Shown here: positions 7,962 through 16,798 of the stretch, in pieces
How the letters are laid out: each line of letters begins with the position of its first letter
How positions within the stretch are numbered: position 1 is the stretch's first letter
Assembly: GCF_003579925.1 (NCBI RefSeq)
Contig: NZ_QUAL01000042.1
Span: 1 to 47,796, forward strand
Length of the DNA stretch: 47,796 nt
Origin: Jiangella rhizosphaerae
Lineage (GTDB): Bacteria > Actinomycetota > Actinomycetes > Jiangellales > Jiangellaceae
Direction of reading: 5' to 3'
Program-made: the position numbers and the translations under genes
The notes under the pieces: generated by a model
What the model was told of the DNA's origin: nothing
The model's input: the letters and a program-made list of their open reading frames with translations, nothing else
The model's database searches: none

Positions 7962-8762
7962 TCACGCCGCCGTGGGCACGTCGTCGCGCAGCTGACGGGC
8001 GACCTTGCGGATCGCCCTGCTGGCCCGCTGCCGCGCTGCCGGCCAGGTGAGGCCGTGCCGTGCCGCCGCGGCCGCACCGCCCTCCGTCCCCGGCGCGGGC
8101 GTGTAGATGTCGAGGATCAGCGTGGCGTCGGCCGCGGTGATGGTGCCCTCGTCGACGGCCCAGGTGAGCAGGTCGAGCAGCTCGTGGTCGGCGGTGGTGC
8201 GTTCGGACGGGGTGAGCGGCATGAGGTCGGCGGCCAGGACGTCGGGGCTGGTGGGGGTCTCGCTGAGCTGATGGGTCAGTTCGCCGGTGACGGCGCGCAG
8301 CGTCTCCATCGCGATGTTCGCCGCGACCTTGGCCTGTCGCCGCTCGAGCGGATACGTCGCGATGACGGTCCACAGGGCGGCGACGGCGGTGTGCTCGAGG
8401 CTCGGCTTCGTGTCGCGGCCGGCGCGCGTCGTGGCGATGCGCACCGCCTTGCCGAGCATCAGCTGGAGCACCGTCCGGCCGGCCAGTGAGTCGCCGCCGT
8501 GGGCGAGGCGCAGCAGCGCCAGCAGGATGCGGTCGGCCTGCTCCGCGCCGGCCGCGGCGACCGCCGGCTCGACGTCCTCGAGCGCGACGCAACCGGCGAG
8601 CTCGGCGTGCCGGCGGCCCCAGTGGGCGACGGCGGACTCGGTGCGGGGGTCGGCGCAGAGCCGGCTCCATTCGGCGTTCAGCCGACCGACGAGACTGGCG
8701 TCGGCGCGCCGGCGGGCGCCGGTGCAGGTGACGTCGTAGGCACTGGCTGCAGGCATCGGCAT
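7962..8762 (-). CDS. Sigma-factor-like regulator, candidate for the shared promoter element
   Basis: A 266-residue soluble protein. Residues about 75-150 contain a helical region (LLALLRLAHGGDSLAGRTVLQ, then TAVAALWTVIATYPLERRQAKVAANIA) resembling the core helices of sigma region 2. Residues about 195-258 contain an acidic helix pair and a helix-turn-helix-like end (EGGAAAAARHGLTWPAARQRASRAIRKVAR) resembling region 4. These resemblances are by eye only. The ATG at 8762 is preceded by GGAGGAG at about 8 bases; an ATG two codons later is also possible. It is divergent from the secretion-like operon and shares a control region with CTTGCCCG repeats. It could instead be a non-sigma HTH regulator. 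Confidence 0.5.
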   Translation of the reverse strand: MPMPAASAYDVTCTGARRRADASLVGRLNAEWSRLCADPRTESAVAHWGRRHAELAGCVALEDVEPAVAAAGAEQADRILLALLRLAHGGDSLAGRTVLQLMLGKAVRIATTRAGRDTKPSLEHTAVAALWTVIATYPLERRQAKVAANIAMETLRAVTGELTHQLSETPTSPDVLAADLMPLTPSERTTADHELLDLLTWAVDEGTITAADATLILDIYTPAPGTEGGAAAAARHGLTWPAARQRASRAIRKVARQLRDDVPTAA

Positions 8763-8812
8763 GGGGGTGGCTCCTCCGGGGTGGATCGACCCCTCAACCG
8801 TGGTCGGCAGGG

Positions 8813-8923
8813 CTTGCCCCGGCTCTTGCCCGCAAGGCTCCGGCGTGGGTTCTGGCACTTGCCCGCTCGAGGACTGCGCAGGTCAGCGGCTTGCCCGATG
8901 CCCGTGATGGGTCCGTATGCCCG
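8813..8923. promoter_or_regulatory. Array of CTTGCCCG boxes in the divergent control region
   Basis: CTTGCCCG occurs at 8825-8832, 8858-8865 and 8890-8897, with CTTGCCCC at 8813-8820 and shortened ATGCCCG copies at 8898-8904 and 8917-8923. The three full boxes are 33 and 32 bases apart, about three helical turns, all in the same orientation. They lie between the divergent starts at 8762 and 9017, nearer the sigma-like gene, and look like binding sites for a cooperative regulator. Confidence 0.55.
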
Positions 8924-8953
8924 ATCCGGGCCGCAACCGGCACCGATCACCCC

Positions 8954-8983
8954 GTCACAGGACGCCGTCCCCCGGCACCTACG
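8954..8983 (+). promoter_or_regulatory. Shared promoter-like box upstream of the secretion-like operon
   Basis: GTCACA (8954-8959), 18 bases, CCTACG (8978-8983), ending 33 bases before the ATG at 9017. It has the same spacing and orientation relative to the gene as the other copies. Confidence 0.7.
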
Positions 8984-9016
8984 CAGACAACCGACCCGCC
9001 GACCGAGGAGCCCGAC

Positions 9017-9343
9017 ATGACAGAGCGCTTCAGCAACCGGCAGTCCCTCATGGACGCGGCGACGGTTCTGGCGGCGCGACGGGCCATCGACAGGGAGCTC
9101 GCCCACCTCATCGCCGACCCCTTCGACCGCGACGCGGCCAAGCGGCTGCACGACGCGGTGGGTGCCAACGCCGACCGCGCCCAGGAGGCGCTGGAACGGC
9201 TGGTGCAGGTGGCCGATCTGCGCGAACCCTGGGAACCGGGCGCGGCCGGCACTGGCTCCGGTGCGGGCTCGGACGGTGAGGTGGCTCCGCCGTCCTCGAG
9301 CCCGCACCGGCACGACGCGACGCACGAGGAACCGGCACCATGA
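9017..9343 (+). CDS. Small soluble protein at the head of the secretion-like operon
   Basis: A 108-residue protein with no signal peptide or membrane helix. Residues 1-75 are mostly helical (RQSLMDAATVLAARRAIDRELAHLI and a second helix through AKRLHDAVGANADRAQEALERL); the tail is low-complexity. The ATG at 9017 has GAGGAG 6 bases upstream, which decides it over an in-frame start further up. Its stop overlaps the next ATG (ATGA), so it is coupled to the VirB8/TcpC-like gene. I do not recognise the family. Position suggests an accessory or chaperone-like component. Confidence 0.7.
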   Translation: MTERFSNRQSLMDAATVLAARRAIDRELAHLIADPFDRDAAKRLHDAVGANADRAQEALERLVQVADLREPWEPGAAGTGSGAGSDGEVAPPSSSPHRHDATHEEPAP

Positions 9344-10554
9344 AGATCAACTGGGGCTTCGGCCCGCCGAAGGAGCCGAAGGGCACCGGCGGCGGCGACG
9401 GCGGGCGCGACACCGCGACCTCCGCACCGCGCTCGGAGCAGCACACCTGGACCGGCGGCTCCCAGCTCGCCACCCGCATCGTCGTCGGGCTGCTGTGGGT
9501 CGCTCTCATCGCCGGCCCGCTGGCGCTGGCGCTGCAGGTGCTCATGCCCGAGACGCGCCCGGTCGTCCAGCAGGACGGTGACGTCGACCGCATCGGCGAG
9601 GCCGCCGCCGTCAGCGAGTTCGCCGAGCGCGCCGTCGTCGCCTGGCTCGAGACGCCGTCCGAGCAGTCCGACGCCCTGCGCGCCTACTTCGGCGACCTCG
9701 GGCAGAGCCGTCCCGACATCCCGTGGACCACCTCCGGGTCCGCCGTCGCCGAGATCGTCAAGGACGACAGCGGGCTGTGGTCGGTCACGGTGGGCGTCGA
9801 TGCCGCCGAGGGTGAGCCGCCGGCCGACGCCGAACCCGCGGCCGCGTCGGCCGAGCCCGCCGCAGAGACGCCCGCCGAGGGCGACGACGGCGACGCCGAG
9901 CAGCCGGTCGAGCGCATCACCGCCGGCCGCCTCTACTTCCAGGTGCCGGTCCTCTACGTCGACGGCGAGATGATCGCGCAGGCGCTGCCCGCGCCGGTGC
10001 CGGCGCCCGACGAGTTCGAGCAGCTGGCCTCGGCCTACGACCACGGACTGGCCGCCGACCACCCCGCGTTCGCCCGGGTGGCCAACTTCCTCAACGCCAT
10101 GCTGGTCAGCGGCGACCAGGCCTCGCTCGAGGCCTACAGCAGCCCGGGCACGTCGTTCCGGGTGCTGAACCCGGTGCCGTACGCCGGGGTCCGGGTCGAG
10201 ACCATCGTCGCCGCCGGCGGCGAGGCGCCCAGCGAAGAGCCGTCCGACGGCGAGACCGCCGAGGTCCAGGCCAACGTCACGCTGAGCGGCTCCAACGGCG
10301 AGCAGCTCGGCGCGCAGTACTCCCTGGTGCTCCAGGCGCGCGAGGGACGGTGGGAGGTGGCCCGGCTGCGCACGTCGCCCGCGCTGGCCGAGCCGGTCCC
10401 GCTGCCCGAGCCGGCGCCGGTCACCCCCACGACTCCTGGGACGAGCACCTCGCAGGGGACCTCGTCCCAGGGCCCAAGCCGAACACCGTCCGAGGAACCG
10501 ACGAGGGAGGCCGGATCAGACCCACCCACGGGGACGACCACCGAGTCGCCCTGA
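9340..10554 (+). CDS. VirB8/TcpC-like bitopic protein of a type IV secretion-like complex
   Basis: A 404-residue protein: a cytoplasmic head of about 45 residues rich in Gly, one membrane helix at about residues 46-68, then an external region. The external part appears to hold two NTF2-like modules (about residues 85-215, interrupted by an acidic Ala/Glu/Pro insert near 150-190, and about 230-345), followed by a Pro/Thr/Ser-rich tail. This head-helix-two-NTF2 plan is that of TcpC/VirB8-like conjugation proteins of Gram-positives, which scaffold the transmembrane channel. Followed after 40 bases by the small membrane protein gene. Confidence 0.65.
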   Translation: MKINWGFGPPKEPKGTGGGDGGRDTATSAPRSEQHTWTGGSQLATRIVVGLLWVALIAGPLALALQVLMPETRPVVQQDGDVDRIGEAAAVSEFAERAVVAWLETPSEQSDALRAYFGDLGQSRPDIPWTTSGSAVAEIVKDDSGLWSVTVGVDAAEGEPPADAEPAAASAEPAAETPAEGDDGDAEQPVERITAGRLYFQVPVLYVDGEMIAQALPAPVPAPDEFEQLASAYDHGLAADHPAFARVANFLNAMLVSGDQASLEAYSSPGTSFRVLNPVPYAGVRVETIVAAGGEAPSEEPSDGETAEVQANVTLSGSNGEQLGAQYSLVLQAREGRWEVARLRTSPALAEPVPLPEPAPVTPTTPGTSTSQGTSSQGPSRTPSEEPTREAGSDPPTGTTTESP

Positions 10555-10594
10555 CCCACCCGCAGCAGCAGCCCGTTCACAAGGAGAAGGAGCC

Positions 10595-10918
10595 ATGAGC
10601 CTCATCACCGGACTCACGGCGACGGCACCCGACCTCGCCACCTCGTCCATCACCATCCAGGCCGGCCTGATCGACTGGACCACCGACACCGCCTCGAACC
10701 TGCAGACGGTGCTGCGGGTCGTGGCCATCACGGTGGCGATCCTGTTCGTCGTCTACAAGGCCGTCCAGTCCAAGTTCGCCATCGGCACGATCATCGTCTC
10801 CGCGCTCGCGGCCGGCGTCTTCATCTGGATCGTCTACAACGTCACTGCCCTGCGCGACACCGTCGGCGAGGACCTCCCCGGGTCGGCCCCGGTGTCCCAC
10901 CAGGTCGATCTCACTTAG
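10595..10918 (+). CDS. Small two-helix membrane protein, possible VirB2/TrbC-like component
   Basis: A 107-residue protein with two hydrophobic segments, about residues 39-59 and 65-87, separated by a short KAVQSKFA loop, and a polar N-terminus. The ATG at 10595 is preceded by AAGGAGAAGGAG, a strong ribosome site suggesting high expression. Size, topology and place between TcpC-like and PrgI-like genes are those of the small TrbC/VirB2- or TcpD-like proteins in such clusters, but sequence alone does not settle it. Confidence 0.65.
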   Translation: MSLITGLTATAPDLATSSITIQAGLIDWTTDTASNLQTVLRVVAITVAILFVVYKAVQSKFAIGTIIVSALAAGVFIWIVYNVTALRDTVGEDLPGSAPVSHQVDLT

Positions 10919-10974
10919 CTGTCCGGCATCCCACGCAGGCCGGCCACGAGACCCAAGGGCGGAGGTGACGATCG

Positions 10975-11715
10975 ATGGCCGAGGACCCAGAGGACCTGGA
11001 GACCGTCAAGTACTACACGCGGGCCCGGAAGTTCCCGCAGCTGCTCGGGCGCATGCCCGACGGCACGAAGATCCCCGGCGGGCCGTACACGGTCCAGCAG
11101 CTCATCGCGGCCATCCTCATCATCGTCGTCGGCGGGCTGACCATCGACACATGGGGCGTCTTCGGGGTCTTCGGCAACATCGCCCTGCTGTTCGGGGCGG
11201 CGTTCGGCGCGGTGTTCCTCATCGGCCGGCTGCCGATGAACGGCCGCAATCCGCTGTACGCGCTGCTCGGCCTGTACCGGGTGCTCAACGCGCCCGCGTC
11301 GGGCAAGTACCAGGGCCGGCCGGTGCGGTTCCGGCGGCCGCGGCGCGTCCGGCACCGCACCAGCGTCTATCTCGGCCCGCTGCCCGGCACCGATCCGTGG
11401 GCCGGTCTCGAGCCGGGCGTCGCCGTCACCGCCGAGCGCGAGCTGCCCGACGGGCTGCGGCGGCGGCTGGACCGCGCCCCGGCGCCGTCCGAACCGGCCG
11501 GGGAGCCGGCGGACGCGCTCGAACCGGTCGTGGCCCAGACCGCCGCGCCACTGAGCGGGGTGCAGGCGCTGCTGGCCCTGCTCCCCGCCGACCAGCACGA
11601 CCATCAACCCGCGAACGGACGGCGTGCGGCGCCGCGTCCGCGGGGCCAGCAGCGCACCGCCGTCCGGCAGGGGAGCGGCGAGCTCAGCGATTCGTGGGGT
11701 GAGGACGATGCGTAG
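10975..11715 (+). CDS. PrgI/TcpE-like membrane protein (VirB3-type)
   Basis: A 246-residue protein. The soluble head ends at about residue 38; two adjacent hydrophobic segments cover about 40-85; RNPLYALLGLYRVLNAPASGKYQGRP then leads into an arginine-rich and Ala/Pro-rich cytoplasmic tail. The short head, double helix and basic loop directly before the VirB4-like gene are the pattern of PrgI/TcpE proteins, which anchor the VirB4 ATPase to the membrane. Its end overlaps the VirB4-like start by 8 bases. Confidence 0.7.
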   Translation: MAEDPEDLETVKYYTRARKFPQLLGRMPDGTKIPGGPYTVQQLIAAILIIVVGGLTIDTWGVFGVFGNIALLFGAAFGAVFLIGRLPMNGRNPLYALLGLYRVLNAPASGKYQGRPVRFRRPRRVRHRTSVYLGPLPGTDPWAGLEPGVAVTAERELPDGLRRRLDRAPAPSEPAGEPADALEPVVAQTAAPLSGVQALLALLPADQHDHQPANGRRAAPRPRGQQRTAVRQGSGELSDSWGEDDA

Positions 11716-14350
11716 TCCGGCGCGAGCCATGGCCGGCCATCTGCTCTGGTCGCGGGGCGGAACGGTGTGGGCGACGTGGCGGCTGCAGGCGCTGCCGTAC
11801 GGCTTCCGTCCCGACAAGGACAAACACAGCGTGCGCGCGGCGCACCAGGCGCTGCTGCGGGCGTTGCCCGGCGAGGCGCTGCTCGTGGGCGCCTGCGCGG
11901 CGCTCGACCCCGCTGCCATCGTCGAGCGGATGATCACCGGCATCCCGCTCGAGCACTGCCCCGAGTGGGCGGCCGAGTGCGAGGCCACCCTCGACACCCT
12001 CGACGAGCTCGCGCTCGGGCAGCGGACGTTCTGGCTGAGCGTCCCGCTGCGCAACGGCGGCCGCTTCGGCAACCTCGGCGAGTCCTTCCGGGCCGCCGTC
12101 GACGACTTCCGCGACCAGCTGGCGCTGCCCCGTCACGGCATCTCGCCGGCCGAGTTGAAGGTGCGTACCGAGCAGGCCCGCAAGGTCGAGCTCGGCATCC
12201 CCGCCGTGTTCCGGCCGCGGCCGGCCACCGTCGCCCAGCTGGTCTGGCTCTACCAGCACACCCTGCAGCGCGGCCTGTTCGCCGACATGGACCTCCCCGA
12301 GACCCGGGCCGACCACGAGGCCGCGGTCGTACCCCGTCACGGCGTGCTGTGGCCCGACGCGCTCATCGACGAGGGCGGCCAGTCCGAGCTCGACCGCAAG
12401 CAGCTCAAGAGCTGGAACCCGCTGCGCCGCAAATACGTCAAGATCACGCAGCCCGACCAGCCCGACGCCGTCTCGTACCAGGGCCTGCTGGCGCTGGCCG
12501 ACACCCCGGCCGACGGCATGGTCTTCCCGGGCGGCGAGTACCTCGGCCGTGTCGACGACGCCGGGCTCGACGTCGACTGGGCGGTGCGGCTGCACACCCG
12601 CACCCGCGAAGAGGTCATCGCGCGCAACCGCCGCGCCGTCGCCAACCTCAACGACCAGTTCCTGCAGCAGGAGGGCCAGCTCACCACGGGCATGCACGCC
12701 ATCGAACGGTCTGCCCGCGACCTCGCCGAGTACGAGGCGTTGCTGTCCGCCGACGACCTCGAGGTCGAGGTCGAGGCGACCGTCATCTTCTGCGTCGCCG
12801 GGCGCACCGGCGAGCAGGTCATGGAGCAGGCCAAGGAGCTGCAGGCGTTCTACGGCGCCTCCGGGTTCAAGCTCACCCACCCCCTGGGCAACCAGGAGGA
12901 CCTCTGGTGGGCCATGCTGCCAGGCACTGCGCTGTCGAAGTCCGTCCGCGAGTTCGCGCAGATCACCACGTCGCACTCCTTCTCCGCGTCGGTTCCGGTG
13001 GTCACGTGCGACGTCGGCGACAACAAGGGCACCCTGCTGGGCCTGAACATCTCCACCGGCCAGACCGGCGTCGTCCACCACGACCCCGCGGGCGCCACGA
13101 CGCGGCTGGACGTGTCCGGCTCGCTGGCCATCGCCGGCGAGCTGGGTGCCGGCAAGTCGGTCGCGTTGAAGAAGATCGCCGCCGACACCGTCGACCGCGG
13201 CGGCCGGTTCATCGCGCTGGACCGCACGGAGTCCGGCGAGTGGGTGACGATGGCCCGCGCCCTCACCACCCCCACCGTCGTCTCCGTCGTCGACCCGACG
13301 ATGAGCATGGACCCACTGCGGGTGTTCGACCGGCACACCGGCTCGCGGGTCGCGCAGTCGTTCCTCACCCCGCTGCTCAACGTGTCGCCGACGTCCGAGC
13401 GCGGCGTGCTGCTCTCCGAGGTGCTCGAGGTCGGCTACCTCGCCCGGCACGGCATCCGCGGGCTGGGCGACCTCACCAAGCACCTGCTCGAGAGCTGCAC
13501 GCTCGACGGCGCCTACGAGCTGGGCCGGCTGATGAACGTGTTCGCACGCAAGGAGTTCGGCCGGGTCATCTTCGACACCTCGCTGCCGCCGGTCGAGCTG
13601 AGCGACCGCGCCATCGTGTTCTGGACCCGCACCCTGGAGCTGCCCGACCGCGACGAGTTGCAGCACGCGCACCTGTTCGAGCAGCTGAAGCTGGAGAAGA
13701 TCTTCGGGCGGGCCATGTACGCACTCATGGCCAGCATGGGCCGGCAGGTCTGCTTCGGCGACCGTTCCGAGCTGGCCCTGTTCATCGTCGACGAGGCGCA
13801 CCACGTCACGGCCTCGCCCGAGGGCGAGCGCGAGATCACCGTCTTCGTCCGCGACGGCCGCAAGCACCAGGCCGCGGTCGCGCTGGGCAGCCACGACCCC
13901 GAGAGCGACTTCGGCGACGCCACCCTGCGTGGCCTCATCCCGACCCGCATTCTCATGCGGCACCGCGACAAGACGCTGGCCAAGCGCGGCCTGAAGTGGC
14001 TCGACCTCGATCCCGACGACGAGTCGCTGGTCGCGCTGATCACCGAGCACACCAGCCCGGTCGGCCCCGACGGCGTCCCCGAGATGCGGCGCGGCGAGGC
14101 GCTCATGCGCGACGCCCTGGGCAACGTCGCCCGCATCAAGATCATGCCGCCGTCGCGGCCCGAGCGGTTCGAGGCGATGAAGACCTCGCCACCGGAAGTG
14201 CAGATCGGGGCGCGGCTTCCGGCCGCCGCTCCGCTGCTCGGCGGCGGGCTCCCGGGCCGTCCCGGTGTGCCTGAGCTCGACGGCGGCGACCGGCCGGCCG
14301 AGCTCGAGGCCGGCCGCTCCGACGACGCCGTCGGGTCGAGGCTCGCATGA
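11708..14350 (+). CDS. VirB4/TcpF-like ATPase of the secretion-like complex
   Basis: An 880-residue protein with a long N-terminal domain and a C-terminal RecA-like ATPase. Walker A is GELGAGKS at about residues 477-484 and Walker B is LFIVDEAHH with D695/E696. Further conserved blocks are GRKHQAAVALGSHD and a basic helix before RGLIPTRI. VirB4 proteins energise assembly and substrate transfer at the base of type IV secretion channels. All nucleotide-binding motifs look intact, unlike in the VirD4-like protein of this cluster. The ATG at 11708 overlaps the upstream gene; an ATG eight codons on is an alternative. The end overlaps the VirB6-like start (ATGA). Confidence 0.85.
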   Translation: MRSPARAMAGHLLWSRGGTVWATWRLQALPYGFRPDKDKHSVRAAHQALLRALPGEALLVGACAALDPAAIVERMITGIPLEHCPEWAAECEATLDTLDELALGQRTFWLSVPLRNGGRFGNLGESFRAAVDDFRDQLALPRHGISPAELKVRTEQARKVELGIPAVFRPRPATVAQLVWLYQHTLQRGLFADMDLPETRADHEAAVVPRHGVLWPDALIDEGGQSELDRKQLKSWNPLRRKYVKITQPDQPDAVSYQGLLALADTPADGMVFPGGEYLGRVDDAGLDVDWAVRLHTRTREEVIARNRRAVANLNDQFLQQEGQLTTGMHAIERSARDLAEYEALLSADDLEVEVEATVIFCVAGRTGEQVMEQAKELQAFYGASGFKLTHPLGNQEDLWWAMLPGTALSKSVREFAQITTSHSFSASVPVVTCDVGDNKGTLLGLNISTGQTGVVHHDPAGATTRLDVSGSLAIAGELGAGKSVALKKIAADTVDRGGRFIALDRTESGEWVTMARALTTPTVVSVVDPTMSMDPLRVFDRHTGSRVAQSFLTPLLNVSPTSERGVLLSEVLEVGYLARHGIRGLGDLTKHLLESCTLDGAYELGRLMNVFARKEFGRVIFDTSLPPVELSDRAIVFWTRTLELPDRDELQHAHLFEQLKLEKIFGRAMYALMASMGRQVCFGDRSELALFIVDEAHHVTASPEGEREITVFVRDGRKHQAAVALGSHDPESDFGDATLRGLIPTRILMRHRDKTLAKRGLKWLDLDPDDESLVALITEHTSPVGPDGVPEMRRGEALMRDALGNVARIKIMPPSRPERFEAMKTSPPEVQIGARLPAAAPLLGGGLPGRPGVPELDGGDRPAELEAGRSDDAVGSRLA

Positions 14351-16644
14351 GCGTCGTCGCCGGCGCGGTCACCATCGTCGCCGAGGCCTGCCAGGTCCCC
14401 GGCGGCAACGGCCTGGGCGACCAGTTCATCAACCCGACCGGCAACTGCGAGCTGTCGGCGTTTCACGTGCAACTGTCGCTCGCCGGCGGCATCACCGACC
14501 CGTTCCACCTGATCTTCAAGGTGCTCATGACGATCACCTGGGCGATCTACCAGTTCCAGGTCATCGCGCTGGCGTGGGTCACTGACTTCGTGCTCGGCAT
14601 GACGTGGCTCGACTGGTTCACCGGCATCGCCGGCGACTTCCAGGACTCCATCGCCGGCATGCTGTCGAACCTGAACATCTATGTCGCGATGCTGACCATC
14701 ACGGCGTTCGTGTGCATGCTCTGGATGGCCAGAGGCATGTGGGGGAAGGGCCTGGTCCAACTCCTGTTGTCGCTGATCATCGCCAACTACGCGGTGGCCG
14801 CGATCAGCTACAACGGCCAGCACCCCGACAACAACCTCGCACCGATCAACCCGATCACCTGGCTCGTCGGCGACAACGACAGCCAGGAGGGCCTACTCTA
14901 CGACGCCCGCGACACCTCGCAGTACCTCGTCGGCCAGATCGTCAACGACGACGACTACCTCGACGACCTCGGCAATCCTGAGAATCAGCAGGTCAGCCCG
15001 GGCGAGAGCATCCTCAACACGTTCCTCTACCACCCGGCGATGCTGGTCAACTTCGGCTACATCCTCGACGGCGACTGCGAAGAGGCCTACGTCGTCGCGC
15101 TGTCCCATGCCGGCAACAGCACCTCGAAGGACGACCTCCGCGAAGAGCTGGAGGGCCGCGACCTCGCCGGCCGGGGCTCCGCCGCCGACGGCGTCGACAC
15201 CGGTTCCGAGCTCACCGACCCCGGCACCTGGTGGGGCGGCACCGGCGACGAGCCCGTCGACTACGACCCCGAGGTCTGGAAGGTGGTCGGCAGCTGCCTC
15301 AACGACGAGGTCGACACCTTCGCCAAGATGGCCCGGCCCGACAGCTGGATGGCTCAGTTCGCGATCCAGCCGGCCGTCACCATCCTCGCCGTGCTCATCC
15401 TCATCATCGCCGGCGTCGTGTTCATCGCCGGCCTGTCCGCCCTCGTCCAGTGCATCAAGCTGCTGGTCACGCTGCTGCTGGCGATCCTCCCCGGCGGCGC
15501 CCGATCGGTGCTGTGGCGCAACATCGGTCAGCTCTTCGCCACGGTGCTGATGCTGATGTTCTGCATCGTCTTCCTCGGCGTGTTCCTCCACGTCGTCACC
15601 GACATCATGGCCTCCGGCCGGGCACCCACCGGCAATCCCGACGACCGCTCCGTCCGATGGGCCGAGATCGGCAAGTTCCTGCTCATCGACCTGCTGCTAA
15701 TCGCCGGCATCGTCCTCTTCTGGCGCGGCCGCGGCGCCGTCCACGAGACCAAGGACCGCGTCGCCGCCGCCATGGCGTCGAGGTTCAACTCCGGTGGCGG
15801 CGGAGGCGGCGGCGGTTTCGGCGGCTCGTCCCTCGTCCCGGCCGGTGGCGGGAGCGGTCCGGGCGGTCTCCAGCGAGCAGCGGGCAAGCTCAACGCGATG
15901 AGCGATGCTGGCCGCAATCTGAAGGGCATCGCCCGCACCGCAGGCCTCGCCTGGGCCACCGGCGGCGGCTCACTCGTCGCCCGAGGCGGCGCGCTGGCCG
16001 CCAGGAACACCGTCCTGCGCAGGGCTGCCACCGGCGCGGGCGGGCTTGCTCGGCAGGGTGCCGCCGCCCTCGGCGAGGGCACCCGGAACGTCGCGCACAC
16101 CGGCATCGCCGCCGCTCGCCGCAGCCGTGTCGGGGTCGAGCTCTCGCGCACGGCTACCCGGTCGCGCGGGCGGATGCGCCAGTTCGGTGCGTGGTCGAGC
16201 AGCATCGGAGCGAACGCCAGGAACAAATACCGAAACCGCATCTACCAGGCTGGTGAGGCCGGCCACCTTCCCGTCGACGGCCTGCGCTTCATGGCGCACA
16301 GGACCCGCAGTTGGGGGGCCGAGAGCGTGGCGTGGGCCGCTCGTGGCCGGTTCGGTACCGCGGGGATGGCCAATCGCGCCTCCCACGCCGCAGAGGACGC
16401 GAAGGCCGGCCAGGTCAAGCGGAATTACGAGCGGCGCATGCGGGCTGAGGCGGCTGCGCGAGCCAAGACCGAGGCCGACGACCGGTACCGGTCGGTCAAG
16501 GCACGCGCCGACTTCACCCGGCGGCGGCATCAGGCGCAGGCCGCGGCCGAAGCGGCAGAACGGCAGAGCAGCCGGCAGCGTCGCCGAATGAACCGCGACT
16601 TCGCCAGGCAGGAGTGGGAGAGCCGCCGCCGTGGCGGGTCCTGA
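14347..16644 (+). CDS. VirB6/TrbL-like polytopic membrane protein
   Basis: A 765-residue protein with hydrophobic helices at about residues 50-80, 108-130, 136-156, 346-390 (two helices), 398-420 and 446-463, and an acidic external loop between about 160 and 340. After the last helix there is a run of eight glycines, then a long alanine- and arginine-rich cytoplasmic tail of about 270 residues. The TrbL/VirB6 plan (multi-helix channel plus long variable tail) directly after VirB4 supports the call. The basic tail could contact DNA or partner proteins (inference). ATGA overlap with VirB4 indicates coupling. Confidence 0.75.
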   Translation: MSVVAGAVTIVAEACQVPGGNGLGDQFINPTGNCELSAFHVQLSLAGGITDPFHLIFKVLMTITWAIYQFQVIALAWVTDFVLGMTWLDWFTGIAGDFQDSIAGMLSNLNIYVAMLTITAFVCMLWMARGMWGKGLVQLLLSLIIANYAVAAISYNGQHPDNNLAPINPITWLVGDNDSQEGLLYDARDTSQYLVGQIVNDDDYLDDLGNPENQQVSPGESILNTFLYHPAMLVNFGYILDGDCEEAYVVALSHAGNSTSKDDLREELEGRDLAGRGSAADGVDTGSELTDPGTWWGGTGDEPVDYDPEVWKVVGSCLNDEVDTFAKMARPDSWMAQFAIQPAVTILAVLILIIAGVVFIAGLSALVQCIKLLVTLLLAILPGGARSVLWRNIGQLFATVLMLMFCIVFLGVFLHVVTDIMASGRAPTGNPDDRSVRWAEIGKFLLIDLLLIAGIVLFWRGRGAVHETKDRVAAAMASRFNSGGGGGGGGFGGSSLVPAGGGSGPGGLQRAAGKLNAMSDAGRNLKGIARTAGLAWATGGGSLVARGGALAARNTVLRRAATGAGGLARQGAAALGEGTRNVAHTGIAAARRSRVGVELSRTATRSRGRMRQFGAWSSSIGANARNKYRNRIYQAGEAGHLPVDGLRFMAHRTRSWGAESVAWAARGRFGTAGMANRASHAAEDAKAGQVKRNYERRMRAEAAARAKTEADDRYRSVKARADFTRRRHQAQAAAEAAERQSSRQRRRMNRDFARQEWESRRRGGS

Positions 16645-16798
16645 CAGTCGGCGGTATCGATTGCGCGTGCTGATCGCCCATGCCTACGCTCGCAACGATG
16701 GACGCTCTGGGGGTGGGTAGTGGCTCGCACCGGGCTCGATAAGCCGAGATCGTCGACTTTTGCATCGCCGTCGGCGCGCGTCCGCCGTGGTGGCCGCT

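Noticed and set aside
11684-14050. Long open frame on the minus strand opposite the VirB4-like gene (788 codons)
   Set aside because: It is a typical high-GC shadow frame: repetitive Gly/Val/Ala/Arg composition, no motifs, no ribosome site, entirely inside a gene with clear ATPase motifs.
16659-16688. CCTACG at 16683-16688 upstream of the J-domain gene as a shared element
   Set aside because: The position 18 bases upstream reads GATTGC, not GTCAC.
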